Both the position numbers and the translations under genes were made by a program. Of a stretch of 16,358 nt of DNA, positions 1-5,308 are shown piece by piece. The notes beneath the pieces are model-generated. The model saw only the letters and a list, made by a program, of their open reading frames with translations. It was not told where the DNA came from and did not search any database. Where the stretch lies: assembly GCA_947175845.1 (NCBI GenBank), contig CAMWOK010000028.1, forward strand, positions 1 through 16,358. The letters are read 5' to 3'. Source of the stretch: an uncultured Lachnospiraceae bacterium. Its GTDB lineage: Bacteria; Bacillota; Clostridia; Lachnospirales; Lachnospiraceae. Position 1 is the first letter of the stretch. Each line of letters opens with the position of its first letter.

Positions 1-7
1 TTGAATT

Positions 8-50
8 ACTCAGCATTCCTATAAATGATTAGCATTATGGAATGCTGAGT
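8..50. repeat. Perfect 12-bp inverted repeat spanning the nuclease stop codon
   Basis: ACTCAGCATTCC at 8-19 is matched exactly by GGAATGCTGAGT at 39-50, with a 19-nt spacer. The spacer itself contains a short AATG/CATT stem. On the minus strand the left part of this structure encodes the last residues and the TAG stop (21-19) of the YhcG-like gene. There is no T-run after the hairpin in the few bases that remain, so a terminator role is not proven. It could equally be the mark of an insertion or excision event. Confidence 0.75.
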
Positions 51-951
51 ATAATACCAATAATTCATCCTTGTTTTTGCTTAATATGATTCCAATAGGC
101 GGATTATCATCCGGCATATTTTCTTCTATTGCGAAATACCCCATATACATATTCATTTGACCAATATCTTCATGTTGGACAGAATTTTTCTTTAAGTCTA
201 TCAGAACGAAACACTTCAAAATTCTGTGATAAAATACCAAATCTACATGGTAATGTACATTATTGATCGTTAAAGGATATTGCCGTTTAACAAATGTAAA
301 TCCTTTGCCCAATTCCAGCAAAAACTTTTGTAAATTGTCTATAATTTTTTGTTCCAAATCATTTTCACTATATTTCTCCTGTTCTGGAATATTTAAAAAT
401 TCCAGTGTATATGTGCTCTTTACAATGTCTTCAGGTTCTTGATATTCAATACCATTTTGGGCTAATTTTAAAATTCCTTCCTTATCCCTGCTGGAAGCTA
501 ATCTCAAAAACAATGCTGAATCCATTTGTCTTCGCAATGTTCTGACATTCCAGTTTTCCACAATACATTCTTTCTCATAAAAACTGCGCTCTAATTCATC
601 GTCAATTTTTATTAATTCGCATATATGCGACCATGATAATTTGTCAGACACTGTCTGACAATCTGGATATTTTAAATAAAACTTTCTCATATTATTTAAA
701 TTTGGTCGACTATAACCTTTTCCTAAACGCAAAGTCAACTCTTTTGATATTGTAGAAAGCAAATTTTTACCGTATTTCGCTTTTGCATTGCCATCTTGCT
801 CAAATTCAACAATATATTTTCCAATACCCCAATATGTTACCGTCATTACTTTATTGATTGATGTCGCTAATTCAGATTTTGATGCATTTACCAATGTTTC
901 GATGTCTAAAATCATTTTTTCAAAATCCGAACTTTTTATTAATTCTTCCAC
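19..951 (-). CDS. YhcG/DUF1016-family PDDEXK nuclease-like protein, short C-terminus
   Basis: This is a 310-residue protein with the two-part layout of the YhcG/DUF1016 family: an N-terminal DUF1016 domain (about residues 10-150, including YWGIGKYIVEFEQDG and the KLSWSH box) and a C-terminal PD-(D/E)xK nuclease fold. Visible nuclease residues are E200, D237 (HVDLVFYH), D252 and K254 (LIDLK), and Q265 (QMNMYM). From family knowledge such proteins are predicted DNA nucleases found in accessory or defence loci; the substrate is unknown. The start is GTG at 951, chosen because an AAGGGA ribosome site lies about 7 nt upstream. The protein stops soon after GIILSKNKDELLVLYS, where I would expect a few dozen more residues, and its 3' end lies within a perfect inverted repeat, so it may be truncated. 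It lies downstream of the XRE/ImmA gene on the same strand, separated by 216 nt of decayed sequence. Family assignment is firm; activity is inference. Confidence 0.88.
   Translation of the reverse strand: MEELIKSSDFEKMILDIETLVNASKSELATSINKVMTVTYWGIGKYIVEFEQDGNAKAKYGKNLLSTISKELTLRLGKGYSRPNLNNMRKFYLKYPDCQTVSDKLSWSHICELIKIDDELERSFYEKECIVENWNVRTLRRQMDSALFLRLASSRDKEGILKLAQNGIEYQEPEDIVKSTYTLEFLNIPEQEKYSENDLEQKIIDNLQKFLLELGKGFTFVKRQYPLTINNVHYHVDLVFYHRILKCFVLIDLKKNSVQHEDIGQMNMYMGYFAIEENMPDDNPPIGIILSKNKDELLVLYSAFHNANHL
638..661. repeat. Palindrome copy 1, inside the nuclease coding sequence
   Basis: The core (641-661) has perfect 10-bp arms, TTGTCAGACA and TGTCTGACAA, around a single central base. 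The 24 bp at 638-661 are identical to 967-990. On the minus strand this copy encodes residues DCQTVSDKL, just before the conserved SWSH box of the DUF1016 domain. Confidence 0.9.
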
Positions 952-966
952 TGCATTTCCCTTCTG

Positions 967-990
967 AATTTGTCAGACACTGTCTGACAA
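967..990. repeat. Palindrome copy 2, in the leader of the nuclease gene
   Basis: This is a 24-bp sequence identical to 638-661. It sits about 16-39 nt upstream of the GTG start at 951 and directly before the ribosome site. As DNA it is an ideal two-fold-symmetric protein-binding site, and as RNA it could fold into a hairpin next to the ribosome site. An autoregulatory operator is plausible but unproven. Confidence 0.85.
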
Positions 991-991
991 A

Positions 992-1166
992 TCAAACAAT
1001 ATTTTCATTCATGCCATCCGTTATTGATTTTATTGTACATTCAGCAGACGCATACCATCTGTCCCGCGCATTTTCAATCATTTTGCAGAACATCGTAACC
1101 GTCTTTTTCTTCCAAAGTCTGCAAATCTGGGCACAAGAATTGAATCGTTGCTTCTTTATTATTATA
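992..1166 (-). pseudogene. Decayed coding fragment of unknown family
   Basis: Between the XRE/ImmA and nuclease genes, two minus-strand open stretches read like one protein broken by a frameshift. The first (from about 1166 to a TGA at 1076-1074) reads EATIQFLCPDLQTLEEKDGY and then DVLQND. The second, one frame over (1081 to a TGA at 994-992), reads MIENARDRWYASAECTIKSI and then TDGMNENIV. Dropping or adding one base in the AAAATG run near 1080 would join them as DGYDVLQ-(K)MIENARDRW. Neither piece has its own ribosome site and start. I do not recognise the family with confidence. It could be a remnant of a third gene of the accessory locus, or simply open sequence by chance. Confidence 0.35.
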
Positions 1167-1167
1167 C

Positions 1168-2355
1168 TTACTGCTTTTTGCGCAATTGCAAAATTGGTAT
1201 CACTTTTTCTTCCACTTTTAACGTATCCTGACGTAGATGAAGAAGCTCCTCTATATCATTTGAATATAAAGTCACTCCATTTCTTTTTAATAATTCCAAT
1301 ATTTGTTTTGCTGTAAGCACTTTCTGTTCTATTAATAAATCAACTGCTCCCTGAAAAATGCTCTCATTTAAAATGTATGGCATATCATCCGGTTCCTTCT
1401 GCCTCCACCCATTTTTTGAAACCTGCCGCATCAGATACTGGTACTGGTTATCTGATATGATTCTCAACTGATGCGTTCTGTAAATCATTGCCTGAATGGA
1501 CACTTTCCATTTCTTCTTTAAAAACTGATAATACTTTAAATCCGTAGGATATGCAGATATATCCTTTCCAAAACTGCTGCCCGGCAACAAAAAGGCGCCT
1601 GCAAACATGTTCGCCTGACGTTCTCTTGCCTTAAACTCTTCTTTTGTAATTGCTTCAAGGTCTTCACTCCAAGGATGCAGCAGAATATGTCCCAACTCAT
1701 GAGCCATATCAAATCTTATTCTTCCCTCTGGTCTACTTCCCAATGCCACAGCAATAAAATAAATGTCATTTCCAGCTACTATAGTTCTTTGACTAAACGC
1801 ATCTATTTTATTTTCATTTGTATCAAACCCCGTTACTATAATTCCATTCTTTTCCAACAAATATTGTAAATCTTTTATCGGTTCTGTTCCGATATTCCAA
1901 TATTCCCTTACTTGAACCACAATATTTTCGATCTCTTGAACCGCCGATTCACTTTCACATTCAAATACATCATCATATCCTTCAAAATCAACACTGGGCA
2001 AGTCCATTTCAGGAAATGAAATATACTCAAGCAATATCTCGTATATTTTCGCCACATACTCTAGTTTAATGCTTTGTGCCGTTCTGTCTTTTTTCGTAGC
2101 GCTGGCTAAAGAGCGAAAATATGTTGTCTCTGTCTTAGCAGAATAGCTGTCTTTTTGAAAAAAATAGTCATAGGGAAAAGCAAGTTTCGATGCTATAATT
2201 TTTACTTTCATATGATCCGGCTTGTTGTTATCATTTTCATATAATGAAAGAGACTGTTTACTAATCTCCGTTCTTTTTGCCAATTCAGTCAGCGTCAATC
2301 CTCTGAACATTCTTGCACTTCTTAATCTCTCACCATAAAACTGTTTCTCTACCAT
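1168..2355 (-). CDS. XRE-family HTH regulator fused to ImmA/IrrE metallopeptidase
   Basis: This is a 395-residue, two-domain cytoplasmic protein. Residues about 6-65 form an XRE/Cro-type helix-turn-helix (LRSARMFRGLTLTELAKRTE, then ISKQSLSLYEN). Residues about 160-300 form an ImmA/IrrE zinc peptidase with the HELGH motif (H219, E220, H223) and a probable third zinc ligand E245 in the RERQANMFAGAFLLP segment. In characterised relatives (B. subtilis ImmA, Deinococcus IrrE/PprI) the protease cleaves a repressor or partner to trigger a response, and the HTH binds the operon's own promoter. I start it at ATG 2355 because AGGAGA lies 8 nt upstream; a TTG two codons earlier would be too close to that site. 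It follows the upstream unknown gene by 18 nt, so the two are almost certainly co-transcribed and probably function together, for example as a toxin-antitoxin-like or stress-responsive pair. That functional pairing is inference. Confidence 0.9.
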   Translation of the reverse strand: MVEKQFYGERLRSARMFRGLTLTELAKRTEISKQSLSLYENDNNKPDHMKVKIIASKLAFPYDYFFQKDSYSAKTETTYFRSLASATKKDRTAQSIKLEYVAKIYEILLEYISFPEMDLPSVDFEGYDDVFECESESAVQEIENIVVQVREYWNIGTEPIKDLQYLLEKNGIIVTGFDTNENKIDAFSQRTIVAGNDIYFIAVALGSRPEGRIRFDMAHELGHILLHPWSEDLEAITKEEFKARERQANMFAGAFLLPGSSFGKDISAYPTDLKYYQFLKKKWKVSIQAMIYRTHQLRIISDNQYQYLMRQVSKNGWRQKEPDDMPYILNESIFQGAVDLLIEQKVLTAKQILELLKRNGVTLYSNDIEELLHLRQDTLKVEEKVIPILQLRKKQ

Positions 2356-2373
2356 TATCAAAATCTCCTGAAT

Positions 2374-3126
2374 TTATTTTTCAGTTCCTTTTTCAATCTC
2401 TCGAAGTTTGGGTTTTACCCCACTTCTAAGAGCTACCAGACTCTTCTTGCTATGACTATTGTCTGCTTTTGACTCCGTCTTAGGATCTGTATTCGTAAGC
2501 TGCGCAAAATCTGGTCTAATATACTGCATAAGAGACTCTTCATCTACAATATTGAAATCTTTATCAAGGAATTTTAATGTAATACTCTTTATTTCCCCAT
2601 GATTTGCTATATATGAAACAATATAATGCCTATAGTCCTCTTCCCGGTCAATCAAACCTTGACTTATTTTTTCAAAATCCTGTTCTAAAACATCTGTATC
2701 AAAAATAGTAATTCCAAAATCCTGCAATGTCATCTGTCTCTCTTTAGCGATGCAGTCTTTATTTTCAGCATATAATATAGATTGCAAATAATGCGGATTG
2801 ATACGATTCTTCTTTCTGGGAACAGTTGCTAACGTTCCTTCTGTCACAATGGAGTATGTGATATGGTCCGTCCGATCAATAATAATTCTTCCTGACCATC
2901 CATACCGCCGAAACGGAATAAGATCAATATTATCTTTTACAATATGGTGTCTTAAATTGGTATTGATATCATCCCCTCTAAGAAGTATCATTGCATTGTT
3001 AGTTTCCTTTTGATTTTCTCTCAAATATTGTTGTTGATCCTCCCCTATTGCTTTTTCTATAGAATATACAATTTTTCTAAGTAAAGTATCATTTATAAAA
3101 ATTTTAGTATTTCGTGATTCGTCCAA
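2374..3126 (-). CDS. DUF5986-like protein of unknown function, partner of XRE/ImmA
   Basis: This is a soluble protein of 250 residues with no signal peptide or membrane segment. From memory it resembles the family annotated DUF5986, often found next to ImmA/IrrE genes; I could not check this. Distinctive segments are IPFRRYGWSGRIIIDRTDH, ITYSIVTEGTLATVPRKKNR and INPHYLQSILYAENKDC. The last 45 or so residues are Lys/Ser-rich and probably disordered. I place the start at TTG 3126, because GGAGG lies 8 nt upstream of it; the ATG five codons earlier (3141) overlaps that ribosome site and has none of its own. It is the first gene of the operon, behind a good sigma-A-type promoter at 3159-3187. Being paired with a regulator-protease, it may be the effector or toxin of the locus, but nothing in the sequence shows a catalytic motif I can name. 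Confidence 0.7.
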   Translation of the reverse strand: MDESRNTKIFINDTLLRKIVYSIEKAIGEDQQQYLRENQKETNNAMILLRGDDINTNLRHHIVKDNIDLIPFRRYGWSGRIIIDRTDHITYSIVTEGTLATVPRKKNRINPHYLQSILYAENKDCIAKERQMTLQDFGITIFDTDVLEQDFEKISQGLIDREEDYRHYIVSYIANHGEIKSITLKFLDKDFNIVDEESLMQYIRPDFAQLTNTDPKTESKADNSHSKKSLVALRSGVKPKLREIEKGTEK

Positions 3127-3158
3127 ATCTGTCACCTCCATTTTACTATATGTTCTTA

Positions 3159-3187
3159 ATTTTTACATAATCAAACTATTTTGTCAA
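3159..3187 (-). promoter_or_regulatory. Sigma-A-type promoter of the XRE/ImmA operon
   Basis: On the minus strand TTGACA (3187-3182) is followed after 17 nt by AAAAAT (3164-3159) with an upstream TGn extension. It lies about 33-60 nt before the TTG start at 3126. The -35 matches consensus exactly and the -10 is 4/6, helped by the extended TG. Confidence 0.6.
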
Positions 3188-3232
3188 GTATATTTCAGTT
3201 CTTTTCAAAGTTAGTTAAAAATAGATGATTCT

Positions 3233-3442
3233 ATGAAGCTTTTGGATCCAGCTTTGGATTATATCAGTCATAAAATAATCGGAGACACCATCTTTATCAG
3301 GATGGCTGTCCAATAAAGAAGAGGCCATGTGCCCGATATCGACACTCACAGGAGCATAGACCTGCTCCCTTCAAGGGAGGTTGATAACGTGGCAGAATGG
3401 CTGTCCTGTTTTCCGAAAGTTGGAGCAGGACTGGAAAAGTAA
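3233..3442 (+). pseudogene. ISL3-family transposase remnant, internally deleted
   Basis: Two segments in the same reading frame match different parts of ISL3-type transposases as I remember them. Positions 3233-3316 read MKLLDPALDYISHKIIGDTI plus FIRMAVQ and a stop, which is the family's N-terminus (DPxLxYISHEIxDDT). Positions 3335-3442 read IDTHRSIDLLPSREVDNVAE plus WLSCFP, which is the start of the DDE catalytic region (DxxTHRPIDLLPDRxxxxVAEWL). The roughly 100 residues that should lie between them, including the zinc-finger part, are missing, and everything downstream of the second segment is gone or unrecognisable. Premature stops at 3314 and 3440 confirm it is dead. It marks past insertion beside the accessory operon. 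Family match is from recall, not alignment. Confidence 0.7.
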
Positions 3443-3648
3443 GACCATAATATTGTGCGACGTCACATACAGGGCGATGGTGATTTAAACCAACAGGATG
3501 CACCCTGCCGTTACCTCCAACAAAATTGATACCGCTTCATATGGCGGCCGCCAAATCGTTCCTGTGTAGTGCATAAACACATCTCTTTTTTGGTCCCTTT
3601 TACCTTTTGTGTTGATGGTTTATACCTTCATCAATTTCACTAACGTCG
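3443..3648. other. Gene-free stretch between IS remnant and EFR1 promoter
   Basis: No convincing gene is seen here. A minus-strand open frame across 3503-3297 runs antisense through the transposase remnant and is probably meaningless. A GC-rich patch with the 10-bp palindrome GGCGGCCGCC (3543-3552) stands out from the AT-rich surroundings. A TTGATG/CATCAA inverted repeat with an 11-nt spacer (3612-3634) lies 15 nt before the -35 of the next gene and could be an operator. Confidence 0.4.
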
Positions 3649-3677
3649 TTGCAATGGACACTTTGCTATGTTAAGAT
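3649..3677 (+). promoter_or_regulatory. Probable promoter of the EFR1-family gene
   Basis: TTGCAA (3649-3654), a 17-nt spacer and TAAGAT (3672-3677) preceded by TGT give a plausible extended -10 promoter 33 nt before the ATG. Each hexamer matches consensus at 4 of 6 positions, so this is a moderate call. Confidence 0.45.
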
Positions 3678-3709
3678 AAAATTGATAAATTAGAAGTTGG
3701 TGATATATC

Positions 3710-4471
3710 ATGACAGGAATATATTTTAGCGGCACAGGGAACACAAAGTTTTGTGTTGACAAATTCTTGAAAGAATATGATTGCAGTAAAAATTCATTTT
3801 CTATTGAAGATGGTGAAGCTTTGGAGAGAATAATAAATGACGATGAAATCGTAATGGGTTATCCAGTACAATATAGCAATATTCCTAAAATACTGCGGGA
3901 TTATATTGTTAATAATCGGTATATCTGGAAAGGAAAAAATATCTTTATAATTGCTACAATGGGGCTTTTCAGCGGTGATGGCGCAGGGATATTGGCACGG
4001 CTGTTAAAGAATTACGGCGCTGTTATAGTGGGTGGATTGCATTTGAAAATGCCAGATAGTATTTGTGATGAGAGCGCATTAAAACGAAGTTTTGAACATA
4101 ATAAAAGAATTGTACTAAAAACAACGGAAAAAATATGTAAATGCGTGCGCAATATAAAGAATGGGAAACCACCGCAGGAGGGATTAGGAGCCGTATATCA
4201 TTTAGCGGGACTGTTTGGGCAAAGACTGTACTTTTTGGGGAAGACTCAAAAATATACGAATAGATTGAAAATCAATTCACGCAAATATATTGGTTGTGGT
4301 TTGTGTGAAAGGTTATGTCCTATGGGTAACATTGCAGTGAAAAATGGAATTGCTGTTTCAAGTGATAAATGTACAATGTGTTATCGCTGTATTAACAAAT
4401 GTCCGGAGCAGGCAATCACACTGCTGGGAAAAAGAGTCATTGAACAAAATGATGTGAGTAGATATTTATGA
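3710..4471 (+). CDS. EFR1-family flavodoxin/ferredoxin protein
   Basis: This 253-residue cytoplasmic protein combines an N-terminal flavodoxin-like domain (FMN phosphate loop SGTGNT at 7-12, then VMGYPVQYSNIP near 48-59 and IATMGLFSGDGAG near 81-93) with a C-terminal ferredoxin domain (about 190-235). Such proteins are thought to pass electrons between flavin and iron-sulfur centres in anaerobes; the partner is unknown. The second iron-sulfur motif is complete: C221, C224, C227, C231-P. The first is not: the usual first cysteine is Y193 (YIGCGLCERLCP, with C196, C199, C203). A single base change TGT to TAT would explain it. The start is ATG 3710 with a weak GGTGA site 5-6 nt upstream. It is the only plus-strand gene in the window, sits alone after an IS remnant, and converges on the GNAT gene. 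Its AT-rich composition matches the accessory region. Confidence 0.88.
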   Translation: MTGIYFSGTGNTKFCVDKFLKEYDCSKNSFSIEDGEALERIINDDEIVMGYPVQYSNIPKILRDYIVNNRYIWKGKNIFIIATMGLFSGDGAGILARLLKNYGAVIVGGLHLKMPDSICDESALKRSFEHNKRIVLKTTEKICKCVRNIKNGKPPQEGLGAVYHLAGLFGQRLYFLGKTQKYTNRLKINSRKYIGCGLCERLCPMGNIAVKNGIAVSSDKCTMCYRCINKCPEQAITLLGKRVIEQNDVSRYL

Positions 4472-4483
4472 AGTGGGATTTGT

Positions 4484-4512
4484 GGGCAGTTATCCATAGA
4501 AGATAACCGCCC
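4484..4512 (+). terminator. Hairpin after the EFR1-family gene
   Basis: GGGC-A-GTTATC (4484-4494) pairs with GATAAC-C-GCCC (4502-4512), giving ten pairs with one mismatch and a 7-nt loop, 12 nt after the stop codon. Only a weak GTTTC follows, so it is a probable but not classical terminator. Confidence 0.5.
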
Positions 4513-4578
4513 GTTTCAGCATTCTGACGAACATTTCAATAACAGGATTTTACTTTCACGGTAGCTGCCCTAAATACC

Positions 4579-4609
4579 GGGAAATGGCACTGTATAAGCT
4601 GCCATTCCC
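4579..4609 (-). terminator. Hairpin after the GNAT gene
   Basis: GGGAA(A)TGGCA and TGCCATTCCC form a 10-bp stem with one bulged base and a 10-nt loop, 28 nt beyond the GNAT stop. There is no good T-run on either strand; it may stop transcription from either side of this convergent pair. Confidence 0.4.
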
Positions 4610-4637
4610 CAAATTAGAAGTTAGTCGTTCAGATTCT

Positions 4638-5123
4638 TTAGACCTCTTTATATAACAGCCAAAAGCAAGAACACGATCGCGGCTGCATCGTTTCGTCTCT
4701 GTCACAGGGATCCTCTGCACACTCCTTTACCCTGATTGTAAAACCAAGCCGTTTATATAAACGAATATTCGCCATATCTGTGGTGTCAACACCGATAGAT
4801 ATCCTCTGATATCCCAAATCTTTTATGTGCTCAATCACATGGCAGATCAACTTTGTACCCAAGCCCTGACCGCGGAAATCTGTTCTAATTCTAAATGCAC
4901 AAAGATATGCAGTTCTTTTGCCATCTGCAAAATCTTTGTCCTCAAGGTCATAGAAAACATACAACTCTCCAACCAGTTCCCCTCCATAGTCGAGCGTCCA
5001 AAATTCGGCGTTCCCTCTTTTTATGTTATCGCAAAAGAATTTCGCATTGGAAGAAGCAGTATGAATACTCTGATATCCCCACAATTCCAACAGCTCATGC
5101 TCTGCTGCTGTTCTAATCTTCAT
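4638..5123 (-). CDS. GNAT-family N-acetyltransferase
   Basis: This 161-residue cytoplasmic protein has the GNAT fold. Residues about 48-60 (GELVGELYVFYDL) form the early beta strands, 75-89 contain the acetyl-CoA binding motif A (FRIRTDFRGQGLG, with R84-G-Q-G-L-G89), and 108-128 the motif B region ending in NIRLYKRLGF. It transfers an acetyl group from acetyl-CoA to an unknown amine substrate. The C-terminus is Cys-rich (C135, C140, C151, C153). I start it at ATG 5123 because GGAGG lies 9 nt upstream; another ATG three codons before abuts the ribosome site. The frame stays open far upstream, including an ATG at 5207, but no ribosome site supports that start. It follows the antiporter operon on the same strand at 185 nt, without a clear promoter, so it may be read through from it or be independent. 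Confidence 0.85.
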   Translation of the reverse strand: MKIRTAAEHELLELWGYQSIHTASSNAKFFCDNIKRGNAEFWTLDYGGELVGELYVFYDLEDKDFADGKRTAYLCAFRIRTDFRGQGLGTKLICHVIEHIKDLGYQRISIGVDTTDMANIRLYKRLGFTIRVKECAEDPCDRDETMQPRSCSCFWLLYKEV

Positions 5124-5245
5124 AGATTTCATCCTCCAAACAAAAGTTTTCCATGACAGAAAGCCGTCAAGCCTTTCTCCTTTAAACAGTTTCGACGCAA
5201 TATTCATTATGGTCTTGTAATGATATCTAAAACCTCCGCTTGCTC

Positions 5246-5264
5246 CCCTTTCTAAAATAAAGGG
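5246..5264. repeat. Short hairpin between antiporter operon and GNAT gene
   Basis: CCCTTT (5246-5251) and AAAGGG (5259-5264) form a 6-bp stem with a 7-nt loop. A second small hairpin, AGTAC/GTACT (5294-5310), overlaps the stop codon of the last antiporter gene. Neither is followed by a T-run, so I see no strong terminator for the 10-kb operon. Confidence 0.3.
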
Positions 5265-5308
5265 CTGGACCAGTCCTTTATTCCGGATCAAACAGTACAA
5301 GTGCCGTA

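Noticed and set aside
858..1316. 152-codon plus-strand frame across the nuclease/regulator junction
   Set aside because: It is antisense to the ends of both genes and to the decayed fragment, has no ribosome site, and its hydrophobic content follows from AT-rich antisense sequence.
3297..3503. 68-codon minus-strand frame with a fair ribosome site
   Set aside because: It runs antisense through the ISL3 remnant, and its product has no recognisable similarity.
3538..3552. Adjacent NdeI-like CATATG and NotI-like GCGGCCGC sites resembling a cloning junction
   Set aside because: Short sites arise by chance and no vector sequence surrounds them.
3687..4622. 12-bp direct repeat AAATTAGAAGTT on both sides of the EFR1 gene (3687-3698 and 4611-4622)
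   Set aside because: It is short and AT-rich, and there is no recombinase or target-site pattern to support an integrated cassette.
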